Shown here: one piece after another, positions 23,729 through 32,876 of the stretch | How the letters are laid out: each line of letters opens with the position of its first letter | How positions within the stretch are numbered: the stretch's first letter is position 1 | Origin: Billgrantia antri | Lineage (GTDB): Bacteria > Pseudomonadota > Gammaproteobacteria > Pseudomonadales > Halomonadaceae | Direction: 5' to 3' | Assembly (NCBI RefSeq): GCF_019430905.1 | Contig: NZ_JAHYCA010000007.1 | Location: 62,001 to 126,000, forward strand | DNA length: 64,000 nucleotides | Position numbers and translations under genes: made by a program | The notes under the pieces: generated by a model | Databases searched by the model: none | Seen by the model: the letters and a program-made list of their open reading frames with translations, nothing else | Told to the model about the DNA's origin: nothing

Positions 23729-24796
23729 ATGAACCTTAAGCTGCGTTCTATAGTGGTCGTGCTGCTGTGCCTGGTGGCGTTCGCCGGCTGCTCCGAGAGC
23801 GATCGTCCGCTGTCGTCGCCGGTTCGCCTGGAGGGAAGCATCTTTGGCTCCTTCTATCAGGTGACCATCGCCGACAGCTTGACCCAGGGACAGGCGCGTG
23901 ACCTGGAGCAGGGGCTGGTCGAGGTGCTCGAGCAGGTGGATGCGAGCATGTCGATCTACCGCGACGACTCGGAGTTGATGGCTTTCAACCAGGCGCCGCT
24001 CGGGGAGTGGCAGCCACTCTCCAACGAGCTGATCGAGGTATTGGCGATCAGCCAGTCGGTGGCCGAGGCGAGCGGCGGCGCTTTCGATGTCACCATGGGT
24101 GGGCTGGTCAACCTGTGGAGCTTCGGATCGGAGGCGCGGCCGCGCGAGGTGCCTGAGGACGAGACGCTACAGGCGCGCCTGGCCGAGATCGGACCCGACA
24201 GCATCGAGGTCGACGAGACTGCCCTGCAGGCGCGGCGGCTGCGCGACGTGTTCGTCGATCTCGGCGGCGTGGCCAAGGGGCACGCCACCGACCGGGTCGC
24301 CGCCTACCTGAATACCGAGGGGGTCGAGCACTATCTGGTCAACCTCGGCGGCGATCTGATTACGCGGGGCTATCGCGATGGCGACGGCGAGCCCTGGCGC
24401 ATCGGCATCGAGGCGCCCCTCGACGATCGCCAGGAGGCCACGCATATCGTGCCGTTGCACGATATCTCGGTGGCCACCTCGGGTGACTATCGCAACTATT
24501 TCGAAGAGAGTGGGCAACGTTTCTCGCACACCATTGATCCCCGCACCGGGCGTCCCATCGAGCACCGTGTGGCGTCGGCGTCGGTGTTCCATCCCTCCAA
24601 CGCCTGGGCCGATGCCTGGGCCACGGTGATGATGGTGCTGGGCGAGGAGGAAGGCCTGGCGCTGGCGCGCGAGCAGGGACTCAAGGTATTGCTGCTGGTG
24701 CGCGAGGATGAGGGCTGGAGCAGCCTGGCGAGCCCCGCCTTCGCCGATTACGTGAGTGCCGAACTGAGCGACGAGATGGGCCTGGAGGTGCGCTGA
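23729..24796 (+). CDS. apbE: FAD:protein FMN transferase ApbE (lipoprotein)
   Basis: Attaches FMN covalently to threonine residues of flavoproteins such as NqrB, NqrC or RnfG. It has 355 residues. The N-terminal signal ends in the lipobox AFAGC with Cys21 as the lipidation site. ApbE motifs visible are DASMSIYRDDSELMAFN, GGAFDVTMGGLVNLWSFG, FVDLGGVAKGHATDRVA and HTIDPRTGRPIEHRVASASV. No flavoprotein partner (nqr or rnf) lies in this window. The start is ATG 23729 with GAGGAG upstream at slightly long spacing. Confidence 0.93.
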   Translation: MNLKLRSIVVVLLCLVAFAGCSESDRPLSSPVRLEGSIFGSFYQVTIADSLTQGQARDLEQGLVEVLEQVDASMSIYRDDSELMAFNQAPLGEWQPLSNELIEVLAISQSVAEASGGAFDVTMGGLVNLWSFGSEARPREVPEDETLQARLAEIGPDSIEVDETALQARRLRDVFVDLGGVAKGHATDRVAAYLNTEGVEHYLVNLGGDLITRGYRDGDGEPWRIGIEAPLDDRQEATHIVPLHDISVATSGDYRNYFEESGQRFSHTIDPRTGRPIEHRVASASVFHPSNAWADAWATVMMVLGEEEGLALAREQGLKVLLLVREDEGWSSLASPAFADYVSAELSDEMGLEVR

Positions 24797-24895
24797 GCCA
24801 CCCCACCAAGGGGCGGGAAGCCTGCTTGCCATGAGGTCGGGCGAGACGCCGGGCCCCGACGAACTGGAGCCAATTGATTGGACAAGGAGTCACAG

Positions 24896-26263
24896 ATGAC
24901 CCTGGACGTAGTGATTCTGGCCGCCGGGCAGGGCACGCGGATGCGTTCGACCCTGCCCAAGGTCCTGCATCGCCTGGCCGGCAAGCCAATGGTTCGCCAC
25001 GTTCTCGACACCGCGCGGGAACTCGAGGCGGATCGTCTCCACGTGGTGGTCGGCCACGGTGCCGAACGGGTTCGCGAAGCGCTCGCCGAGTATCCGGTGC
25101 GCTTTGCGCTGCAGGCCGAGCAGAAGGGTACCGGGCACGCGGTGGCCCAAGCACTGGAAGGGCTCGGCGATGGCAAGGTGCTGGTGCTGTACGGCGACGT
25201 GCCGCTGATCCGGCGAGAGACCCTGGCGGCGCTGCTGGAAGAGGTGGACGAGTCGCGTATGGGGCTGCTTACCGTGACGCTGGACGACCCGACCGGCTAC
25301 GGTCGCATTCTGCGCAACGAGCGCGGCCAGGCGGTGGCCATCGTCGAGCAGAAGGATGCCAGCGAGAAAGAACTGGCGATCCATGAATGCAACACCGGCA
25401 TCATGGCCATGACCGCCAGCCAGTTGAAGCGCTGGCTGCCGCGGCTGTCTGCCGACAACGCCCAGGGCGAGTACTACCTGACCGATATCATCGCCATGGC
25501 CGCTGCCGAGGGAGTCGTCATAGCCACCGCCCAACCTGCCGATCCGCTCGAGGTCGAAGGGGTCAACAACCGCCTGCAGATGGCGGGTCTGGAGCGCGCC
25601 CATCAGCGCCATATCGCCGAGACGCTCATGACCCAGGGAGTGGCGCTGCTCGATCCGTCGCGCCTCGACGTGCGCGGGCGCCTGACGTGCGGGCACGATG
25701 TCGAAATCGATGTCGGCTGCGTCTTCGAGGGCGAAGTGGAGCTGGGCGAGGGCGTGCGTATCGGTGCGCACTGCGTCATTCGCGATAGCCATATCGGCGC
25801 CGAGAGCGTGATCGAACCTCACAGCGTGATCGAGGGTGCCGTGGCGGCGGGGCGCAACCGCATCGGGCCCTTTGCCCGGTTGCGGCCCGGTACTCGCCTG
25901 GCGGTGGGGGCCAAGGTAGGCAACTTCGTCGAGACCAAGAACGCCGAGGTGGGCGAGGGCAGCAAGATCAACCACCTCAGCTACGTGGGCGATGCGCGGC
26001 TGGGACGCGACGTCAACGTCGGTGCCGGCACCATTACCTGCAACTACGACGGCGCCAACAAGCATCGTACCGATATCGGCGATGATGCCTTCATCGGCTC
26101 GAATACCGCTCTGGTCGCCCCGGTCAACGTCGGCCGTGGCGCCACGATCGGTGCCGGATCGACCATCAGCAAGGACGTCCCCGATAACGCCCTGGCCGTC
26201 TCCCGCGGACGCCAGATCGGCAAGACCGACTGGGCACGGCCCACCAAGAAAACTCGAGACTGA
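24896..26263 (+). CDS. glmU: Bifunctional GlcNAc-1-P uridyltransferase / glucosamine-1-P acetyltransferase
   Basis: Makes UDP-GlcNAc from glucosamine-1-phosphate in two steps. It has 455 residues (E. coli 456). The N-terminal uridyltransferase begins DVVILAAGQGTRMRSTLPKVLH, and the C-terminal left-handed beta-helix acetyltransferase has hexapeptide repeats from about residue 250, with VGNFVETKNAEVG and INHLSYVGDA. The ATG at 24896 follows AAGGAG by 7 bases. glmS starts 20 bases after the stop, so the two form a UDP-GlcNAc supply operon. Confidence 0.97.
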   Translation: MTLDVVILAAGQGTRMRSTLPKVLHRLAGKPMVRHVLDTARELEADRLHVVVGHGAERVREALAEYPVRFALQAEQKGTGHAVAQALEGLGDGKVLVLYGDVPLIRRETLAALLEEVDESRMGLLTVTLDDPTGYGRILRNERGQAVAIVEQKDASEKELAIHECNTGIMAMTASQLKRWLPRLSADNAQGEYYLTDIIAMAAAEGVVIATAQPADPLEVEGVNNRLQMAGLERAHQRHIAETLMTQGVALLDPSRLDVRGRLTCGHDVEIDVGCVFEGEVELGEGVRIGAHCVIRDSHIGAESVIEPHSVIEGAVAAGRNRIGPFARLRPGTRLAVGAKVGNFVETKNAEVGEGSKINHLSYVGDARLGRDVNVGAGTITCNYDGANKHRTDIGDDAFIGSNTALVAPVNVGRGATIGAGSTISKDVPDNALAVSRGRQIGKTDWARPTKKTRD

Positions 26264-26283
26264 AGCAAGCGCGAGGTATCGTC

Positions 26284-28119
26284 ATGTGTGGAATCGTTGG
26301 TGCCGTTGCCGAGCGCAACGTGGAAGGCATCCTGCTCGAGGGCCTCAGGCGACTGGAGTACCGCGGCTACGACTCGGCCGGCATGGCCGTGCTGGGCGCC
26401 ACCGGCGAGCTCCACCGCCGCCGGGCGCTGGGCAAGGTGGCCGCTCTCGAGGCCATACTCGAGGAGGAGGCGTTGCCGGGGCGTTGCGGCATTGCCCACA
26501 CCCGCTGGGCCACCCATGGCAAGCCCAGCGAGGAGAATGCTCACCCTCATCAGTCGGGTGAGCGTCTGGCGCTGGTGCACAATGGCATCATCGAGAACCA
26601 CGAGCTGCTGCGAGGCGAGCTTCAGGCGGCCGGCTATACCTTCTCCTCGCAGACCGACACCGAGGTGGTCGCGCACCTGCTGGATCGCGAGTACCAGCGC
26701 GGCGAGGGTCTGCTGACCGCCGTGCAACGCGGCCTGGCGCGCCTTGAAGGCGCCTACGCGCTGGCAGTGGTACACGCCGACGAGCCCGATGTCATCGTCG
26801 GCGCGCGCAAGGGCAGCCCGCTGGTGGTGGGGGTGGGGATCGACGAGGCTTTTCTCGGTTCCGATCCGCTGGCGCTGCTGCAGGTCACCGATCGCTTCAT
26901 CTACCTCCAGGAAGGCGATGTGGTTCGCCTCTCGGCCGGTGGTAAAGTCGAGATCTTCGATGCCGAAGGGCAGGCCGTACGGCGCGCAGTGCAGACCTTC
27001 GAACACGGCGACGGCGCCGCCAGCAAGGGCGAATATCGCCACTTCATGCAGAAGGAGATCTACGAACAGCCGGCGGTCATTGCGGCGGCTCTCGAAGGGC
27101 GGCTGGGCGAGCACTCGGTGCCGGCCGAGTGCTTCGGGCCCGATGCCGAAGCACTCTTCGCTCGGGTCGAACAGCTGCACATCGTGGCCTGTGGCACCAG
27201 CTACCACGCTGGCCTGGTCGCGCGTTACTGGCTCGAGCGTTATGCCGGGATACCCGTTCAGGTGGAGGTGGCCTCGGAGTATCGCTACCGCACGGTGGTG
27301 GTACCCGACAATACCCTGTTCGTCACCCTGTCGCAGTCCGGCGAGACTGCCGACACCCTGGCTGCGCTGCGCTTCGCCCGCGAGCGGGGCTATCTCGGCA
27401 GCCTGGCGATTTGTAACGTGCCAGGCAGTTCTCTGGTGCGCGAATCGGATCTAACGCTGATGACCCAGGCCGGCCCCGAGATCGGTGTTGCCTCCACCAA
27501 GGCCTTTACCACCCAGCTAACGGCCCTGATGCTGCTCACTCTGGCCATGGGGCGGGTCAAGGGGCTGGCCGCCGAGACCCAGGCCGACGTGGTGGCCGGA
27601 CTGCGCGGCCTGCCGCAGCTGGTGAGTCGTGTGCTCAAGCTGGACGGCGCCATCGAGGCGCTCTCGACCGCCTTCGCCGAGAAGCATCATGCACTGTTTC
27701 TCGGGCGTGGTGCGCACTTCCCGATTGCGCTGGAGGGCGCGCTCAAGCTCAAGGAGATCTCCTACATCCACGCCGAGGCCTATCCGGCCGGCGAGCTCAA
27801 GCACGGTCCGCTGGCACTGGTCGACGGCGAGATGCCGGTGATCTCGGTCGCCCCCAATGACGAGCTGCTCGACAAGCTGAAATCCAACCTCCAGGAAGTA
27901 AAGGCGCGGGGCGGCGAACTCTTCGTCTTTGCCGACGAGGGGGTGGGCCTGGCGGAGGAAGAGGGGGTCAGGGTGCTGCGGTTGCCGCATGTTCACGATG
28001 CCTTGGCACCGATCCTCTATACCGTGCCGCTGCAGCTGCTGAGCTACCACGTGGCGGTACTCAAGGGCACCGACGTCGACCAGCCGCGTAATCTGGCCAA
28101 GTCGGTGACGGTGGAATGA
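26284..28119 (+). CDS. glmS: Glucosamine-fructose-6-phosphate aminotransferase (isomerizing)
   Basis: Converts fructose-6-phosphate and glutamine to glucosamine-6-phosphate, the entry to amino-sugar synthesis. It has 611 residues (E. coli 609). The N-terminal glutaminase begins MCGIVGAVAERN with the nucleophile Cys2 and has HTRWATHGKPSEENAHPH. Two SIS domains follow, with CGTSYHAGLVARYWLE and TLSQSGETADTLAALR, and the C terminus ends NLAKSVTVE. It lies directly downstream of glmU. A long hairpin follows in the 3' region. Confidence 0.97.
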   Translation: MCGIVGAVAERNVEGILLEGLRRLEYRGYDSAGMAVLGATGELHRRRALGKVAALEAILEEEALPGRCGIAHTRWATHGKPSEENAHPHQSGERLALVHNGIIENHELLRGELQAAGYTFSSQTDTEVVAHLLDREYQRGEGLLTAVQRGLARLEGAYALAVVHADEPDVIVGARKGSPLVVGVGIDEAFLGSDPLALLQVTDRFIYLQEGDVVRLSAGGKVEIFDAEGQAVRRAVQTFEHGDGAASKGEYRHFMQKEIYEQPAVIAAALEGRLGEHSVPAECFGPDAEALFARVEQLHIVACGTSYHAGLVARYWLERYAGIPVQVEVASEYRYRTVVVPDNTLFVTLSQSGETADTLAALRFARERGYLGSLAICNVPGSSLVRESDLTLMTQAGPEIGVASTKAFTTQLTALMLLTLAMGRVKGLAAETQADVVAGLRGLPQLVSRVLKLDGAIEALSTAFAEKHHALFLGRGAHFPIALEGALKLKEISYIHAEAYPAGELKHGPLALVDGEMPVISVAPNDELLDKLKSNLQEVKARGGELFVFADEGVGLAEEEGVRVLRLPHVHDALAPILYTVPLQLLSYHVAVLKGTDVDQPRNLAKSVTVE

Positions 28120-28173
28120 CCCTCGTGTAAATCAACTTACTTTCCTCGTTTCTTGTCGTTAAACTTCGTGCGT

Positions 28174-28216
28174 GAAGTTAACCAGCAATAAGCTTGGCTT
28201 ATTGTTGGCTAACTTC
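28174..28216 (+). terminator. Long hairpin after glmS
   Basis: A 20-position stem (left arm 28174-28193, right arm 28197-28216, loop TTG) pairs with one mismatch and one G-U. TTCCCTTT follows, not a clean T-run. The left arm also can pair with AACTTC at 28162-28167, giving a competing 6-bp hairpin. It may end the glmUS transcript or control the next gene, which starts 33 bases later. Confidence 0.6.
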
Positions 28217-28248
28217 CCTTTAACGAAAAACGAGAAAAGGACATCGAC

Positions 28249-29958
28249 GTGGGGAAAGGACAGAATCAACGGGGGAGTGGCCTGAAGAAATCGGTGGCGG
28301 TCACCGTAGGGGTAGCGATAATCGCTGGCCTGGGAGCCCCCTACTGGATGGGGCACCAGATAGAACGGCAATATACCGGTTATCTACAGCAATGGGAAAA
28401 CTTCGATTATATCCGGGTTGAAAACCTCACTTACACGCGTGACTGGTTCCAGGCGCAAGCCAGTTATGAGCTCACTCTCGAACCGGAATTTGCCCAAGCG
28501 TACCAGCGGTTTCTAACGTCGCAGACGGCGCTGGAGTTCGAGGGGGAACCATTGAGGATCGTCGTCAACGACCGGATTTCTCATGGTCCCTTCATGGGCG
28601 CCTTGGCCAGCCTCGAAGGACGAGCCGAGGCATCGGGCTGGCTGTTCGAGCAGTTGGTCAAGTGGGAAGAGGGGGCGGCACTCTCCCACTATGACGCACG
28701 CGTCGGTTTCGATCGGGTGGTACGGGGCGAATGGGCGCCCATGGAAATGGCGCTGGTCGCCGGCCCGCTACTCACCGATGCGGGGCTGGACATGCGTTAT
28801 GCCGCCGAGTACCTGGGTGGCGACTTTCGCTTCGACCCGGGCAGCGGCGAATACCGTAGCACTGGGCGCTTGGGTCAGGCTCGGCTGGAGGAGCCCACCG
28901 CCATCCATACCTTCGAGGGCTCGACGTCGACTGTCGTAGCCGCCTTTCCCCAAGGCGTCCTGCGCGAAATCACGTTTCGCTCAGACGATGCCCCGATGCT
29001 GACGGAAAGCCGCGATTTCGACCAGGCGAGCGACTCCCGGATCGAAGGGCAGAGCGTCGAAATCAAACTTCTTTTCGACGAACAGGGACGTTTCGAGCAC
29101 GTCACGACGCATTTCGAGATGCAGGGCTTCGAGTCCGAGGCGCCGAATCTCTACTTGGCCATGGCAGGCCTCGATGCCGATTTCGCGGCATCTCGCCACG
29201 GCGAGAGCAGTTGGTATGGCCAGCTCGATCTTGCCCTTGATGGAGTGTCGCTGCGTGAACAGGGCTTGCCGGGCCTGACGGCTCAGAGCGTGAGCTACGG
29301 GTTGGGCGTGGAGCCGGAATCCGAGACGCAATTCCAGCTGACCCAGTTGGCCGCAACCCGCGACCTGCGCATCCAAGGTATGGATGAGCCCATCGCATTC
29401 CACTTCGAGTCGAGCTACGGTCAGCTACCGCGTACGGAATACGATACGCTGTGGAGTCTGATCTATGACGCCATCGACCGTTTTCAGTTGGACGATCCTG
29501 AGGCCGTGTTGCCGGTTTTCGAGCGCATGGAAAACGCCGGCGAGGCGCTGGTGGCGGGTCGTTCTGCCTTCAACTTAAAGCCAGTGACATTCAGCATCGG
29601 CGATGCGGATGCCGCCATGACGCTGGAAGCGGACCTTGACCTCGAGAGCTTTTCCGCCCTCGATCAGCGCAGGCTGCTGGCGCCGGAAAATCGCTTGGAC
29701 CTGAGCGTGAATGCTTCCGCACTGCTGTTGCACAAGGTCGCTCGCGAGTCGCTCCGGCAGCAGTATGGTGGAATGATCTCGGGTAACGAACTCGAAGCAA
29801 TGGCCAAGGAAACGGTTGCCGAAGGCTTGCAGCCCATGCTGGACCTTGGCGTCGTGCGTCGCGAGGATGGGGATCGCTATTCCTTGAATCTACGGCTTCA
29901 GGATGGCCGCTTGCTGATGAACGGCGAACCCGGCGAGTGGTTGCTGGGCCAGTTCTGA
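28249..29958 (+). CDS. DUF945 family protein (YdgA-like)
   Basis: A 569-residue protein with one N-terminal membrane segment (VAVTVGVAIIAGLGAPYWMG, residues ~16-35) followed by a long periplasmic part. The order of features, with GHQIERQYTGYL right after the anchor and YTRDWFQAQASYEL, resembles the DUF945/YdgA family, whose function is unknown. The start is GTG 28249 with AAAAGGA 8 bases upstream. The first part of the gene and its leader look more AT-rich than the neighbours. No operon partner is evident. Confidence 0.72.
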   Translation: MGKGQNQRGSGLKKSVAVTVGVAIIAGLGAPYWMGHQIERQYTGYLQQWENFDYIRVENLTYTRDWFQAQASYELTLEPEFAQAYQRFLTSQTALEFEGEPLRIVVNDRISHGPFMGALASLEGRAEASGWLFEQLVKWEEGAALSHYDARVGFDRVVRGEWAPMEMALVAGPLLTDAGLDMRYAAEYLGGDFRFDPGSGEYRSTGRLGQARLEEPTAIHTFEGSTSTVVAAFPQGVLREITFRSDDAPMLTESRDFDQASDSRIEGQSVEIKLLFDEQGRFEHVTTHFEMQGFESEAPNLYLAMAGLDADFAASRHGESSWYGQLDLALDGVSLREQGLPGLTAQSVSYGLGVEPESETQFQLTQLAATRDLRIQGMDEPIAFHFESSYGQLPRTEYDTLWSLIYDAIDRFQLDDPEAVLPVFERMENAGEALVAGRSAFNLKPVTFSIGDADAAMTLEADLDLESFSALDQRRLLAPENRLDLSVNASALLLHKVARESLRQQYGGMISGNELEAMAKETVAEGLQPMLDLGVVRREDGDRYSLNLRLQDGRLLMNGEPGEWLLGQF

Positions 29959-30051
29959 GCAGCCTGGCGTCGGATCGTTGCTGCCGGGGTAGAGCGCTGC
30001 ATCCACCACCCCGGCACGGTGAAGCCAACGGACGGTATAGGCAGAGAGAAG

Positions 30052-30918
30052 ATGTCGAGGTTGCCCGGACTCTATCTGGGATTGCCCATGTGGGCCAACG
30101 CCGAGTGGTGTGGCTCCCTTTACCCACCCTACGCGGGACAGGAAGGCTGGCTGAATGACTATGCCCGGGTCTTTCCTGCGGTGGAGGGCAACACCACCTT
30201 CTATAGCGGTGCGCCCAGGGCGGAGACGGTAGCGGCATGGGCGCGCATGGTTCCCCCGCACTTTCGCTTCTGCTTCAAGTTGCCGGCAGCACTCTCCCAT
30301 GGCAAGCGTCTGCGCGACGTCGAGGCCGATGTCGACGCCTTTCTCGATGCACTCCTGCCGCTGCATTCCCACCTGGGCCCACTGCTCGTTCAGTTGCCTC
30401 GGGACTTTGGCGGTTCCGAACTCTCTCGCCTCGAGGCATTGCTATCCCGCTGGCCGAACGGGATCCCTTGTGCCGTGGAGGTTCGCCACCCCGAGTTTTT
30501 CCACAAGGGGACGGCCGAAGTTAATTTGAACCGCCTGTTGATAACTTACGGCGCCGACCGCGCCATGCTCGACGTACGCCCGCTCTTCTCGACGACGGCG
30601 GAGGGCAGTCCGGCGCTGGCTCACGCTCAGAATGAAAAGCCAAGATGCCCATTACACGTGCTTTCCACGGGAGAGCAGCCGCTGATCCGCTTCATCGGCC
30701 ACTTGGATGAAGCGATCAACCAGCATTATTTCCAGCCTTGGGTTGCTCAGATCAAGCTGTGGATAAATCAGGGGAAAACCCCTTTTCTCTTTGTGCATAC
30801 CGCCGACAACCGGCAGGCTCCGCAGCTGGCCCGTGAACTCTATCAAGCGCTTGCCAGCGATATCGGCCTGCCGCCGCTGGGTGATTTTGCCGGTGAACGG
30901 CAGGCACGCCTGTTCTGA
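30052..30918 (+). CDS. DUF72 family protein (YecE-like)
   Basis: A 288-residue TIM-barrel type protein of the DUF72 family, function unknown. Family landmarks: LYLGLPMWAN-EWCGSLYPP at the N terminus, YARVFPAVEGNTTFY, PPHFRFCFKLPAALSH, LGPLLVQLPRDFG, CAVEVRHPEFF and, near the end, FLFVHTADN. The ATG at 30052 is preferred over a GTG at 30019, although its ribosome-binding site is weak. A perfect DnaA-box sequence lies within it at 30758-30766, probably by chance. Confidence 0.88.
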   Translation: MSRLPGLYLGLPMWANAEWCGSLYPPYAGQEGWLNDYARVFPAVEGNTTFYSGAPRAETVAAWARMVPPHFRFCFKLPAALSHGKRLRDVEADVDAFLDALLPLHSHLGPLLVQLPRDFGGSELSRLEALLSRWPNGIPCAVEVRHPEFFHKGTAEVNLNRLLITYGADRAMLDVRPLFSTTAEGSPALAHAQNEKPRCPLHVLSTGEQPLIRFIGHLDEAINQHYFQPWVAQIKLWINQGKTPFLFVHTADNRQAPQLARELYQALASDIGLPPLGDFAGERQARLF

Positions 30919-31047
30919 TGCCCTCGCGCTGGCGTTCGAGCGTCTGATCAGATAGATTTGCCGACATTCGAGCCAAAAACCCGTCTATCTACCAAGTTTT
31001 TGCGCTTGAGGAATATCAACGACCAGATACACAACAACAGGTGAGTC

Positions 31048-32394
31048 ATGTCTAAACTCGTACATGCACAATGGTCATCCAAGATGACCTTCGTGCTCGC
31101 GGCCGCAGGCTCGGCGGTCGGGCTGGGCAATATCTGGAAATTTCCCTATATGGTGGGCGAGAGCGGTGGGGCGGCTTTCGTCCTGGTTTACCTGCTCTGT
31201 ATCGCCCTGATCGGCCTGCCCATTCTGGTAGCGGAATGGCTGATTGGTCGGCGCGGTCAGGAGAACCCGATCAACGCCATGTCCGATCTGGCTCGGCGTG
31301 GCGGACACTTGCCCGCCTGGGTGCTGGTGGGCGTCAGTGGGGTGCTCGGCGCCTTCCTGATCCTCTCCTTCTACAGCGTGATTGGCGGCTGGTCGCTCTC
31401 CTATACGCTGGGGTCGATCAGCGGTACGTTCAGCGGCCAGGATGCTGACGGCATCGGCGGAGTCTTCACCGGCATGCTGGGCAGCCCCGCGACCTTGCTG
31501 CTGTGGCATACCGTCTTCATGGTTCTGGTCATTGGTATCGTCGCCCGCGGCGTGACCAAGGGGCTCGAGGGTGCCGTGCGTACCATGATGCCGGCGTTGG
31601 TGATATTGATGCTGGTGCTGGTGGGCTACGGCATGACGACGGGCCACTTCGGCGAGGCCCTCTCCTTCATGTTCCGGCCCGACTGGGGAGCCATCAACGG
31701 CGAGGTGGTGCTGGCCGCCATGGGGCAGGCCTTCTTCACCCTGTCGCTGGGCATGGGCATCATGATGGCCTACGGTTCCTACCTGGGCGAGGAGGTCAAT
31801 CTGCTGGGCACCGCGCGCACGGTCATTCTCCTCGACACCGGCATCGCCCTACTGGCGGGCCTGGCGATCTTCCCCATCGTATTCGCCAATGGGCTGGATC
31901 TCGACTCCGGACCGGGACTGATCTTCGTTACCCTGCCACTGGCGTTTGGCAACATGACGGGCGGCACTCTGCTGGGACTGATGTTCTTCCTGCTGCTGAC
32001 GTTCGCCGCTCTGACCTCGGCCATTTCGCTGTTGGAACCGGTGGTAGAGTTCATCGAGGAGCGCACGCCGCTCTCGCGCGTCGTGGCTACCCTGGTCAGC
32101 GGGGTGGCGGTTTGGGCGCTGGGTATCCTCGCCCTGCTCTCGTTCAATGTGCTGGGTGAGTTCTTGATTCTGGGGCTCAATATCTTCGATCTGCTGGATA
32201 CCTTCACCAGCAAGATCCTGCTTCCGTTGACGGGGCTCGGTGCGATCGTGTTCGTCGCCTGGTGCCTGGATCGCCAGAGTGTGGCCGCCGAACTCAACCT
32301 CTCCGGCAGCAGCGAGTCGCTGTGGCTCGTGGTGGCGCGCTATGTGGCGCCGCTGGGCGTGGTAGCGGTGTTCCTGCATTCACTGCTGGGCTAA
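31048..32394 (+). CDS. Sodium-dependent transporter, NSS family
   Basis: LeuT-fold Na+-coupled symporter for amino acids or related solutes, 448 residues. TM1 carries the sodium and substrate site signature GSAVGLGNIWKFPYMVGESGG (read in two parts around the unwound helix). About 11 membrane helices are visible, the form typical of many bacterial NSS proteins. AGGTGAG lies 4 bases before the ATG. Use of Na+ as coupling ion fits a salt-loving host. The substrate is not decidable from sequence. Confidence 0.93.
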   Translation: MSKLVHAQWSSKMTFVLAAAGSAVGLGNIWKFPYMVGESGGAAFVLVYLLCIALIGLPILVAEWLIGRRGQENPINAMSDLARRGGHLPAWVLVGVSGVLGAFLILSFYSVIGGWSLSYTLGSISGTFSGQDADGIGGVFTGMLGSPATLLLWHTVFMVLVIGIVARGVTKGLEGAVRTMMPALVILMLVLVGYGMTTGHFGEALSFMFRPDWGAINGEVVLAAMGQAFFTLSLGMGIMMAYGSYLGEEVNLLGTARTVILLDTGIALLAGLAIFPIVFANGLDLDSGPGLIFVTLPLAFGNMTGGTLLGLMFFLLLTFAALTSAISLLEPVVEFIEERTPLSRVVATLVSGVAVWALGILALLSFNVLGEFLILGLNIFDLLDTFTSKILLPLTGLGAIVFVAWCLDRQSVAAELNLSGSSESLWLVVARYVAPLGVVAVFLHSLLG

Positions 32395-32403
32395 AACTTC
32401 CCC

Positions 32404-32428
32404 CCAGGCCCCGGGTGACGGGGCCTGG
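32404..32428. terminator. Hairpin between two convergent genes
   Basis: A perfect 10-bp stem CCAGGCCCCG / CGGGGCCTGG with a GGTGA loop lies between the NSS transporter gene and the small minus-strand gene. Read on the minus strand it is followed by GGGGAAGTTTT, so it could end the minus transcript. On the plus strand no T-run follows. Confidence 0.5.
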
Positions 32429-32466
32429 CGTAGGAGGTCGCGAGCGGCCGCAGGAAGGCGGCCGTG

Positions 32467-32667
32467 TCAGTGTTTCTCTTCGTCGGCGAGATCGGCGATG
32501 TCGCGCTCCAGCTGCTTGAACTCCTGATGCAGCTCGATGCCGCGTCGGGCGCGAAGGTTGCGTTGAGCAGCGCTGCGGGAGCGTTTCTCGTGCTCGGCGA
32601 CATTGATGCTCATGAAGATGTCGAGAAGTTCGTTCTTGACGGAAGTGACCCGCTCGACCTTACTCAT
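32467..32667 (-). CDS. Small charged hypothetical protein, 66 aa
   Basis: A 66-residue, strongly charged, predicted helical protein divergent from hexR. The evidence that it is real is a strong GGGAGG ribosome-binding site 8 bases before the ATG and a hairpin after the stop. The C-terminal half has the pattern ARRGIELHQEFKQLERDIADLADEE, which could form a short coiled coil. It faintly resembles small PA3496-type proteins of pseudomonads, but I cannot confirm this. No cysteine cluster, membrane segment or DNA-binding motif is seen. Confidence 0.6.
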   Translation of the reverse strand: MSKVERVTSVKNELLDIFMSINVAEHEKRSRSAAQRNLRARRGIELHQEFKQLERDIADLADEEKH

Positions 32668-32876
32668 GATCGATCCTCCCTTCTTCTTCTGTGCCTTATC
32701 TTCTCTGGTGCAAGATCAAATCACAGTATCTTTACTATACCCCACTTGACAGTTTCATGACGAAGTGATCATTACACGCTAGGTAGGGGCCATGCCTGCC
32801 AGTGGGGCGGAAACTCCCCCAAGCGGATCGGATCAGGCATACTGAAGCCCTGGGTTCAGCAACCAAGGAGTTCAGC

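Noticed and set aside
32746..32775. Perfect TTGACA as hexR promoter
   Set aside because: At 16-18 bases downstream there is no acceptable -10 box (CATTAC at best), so I do not annotate it.
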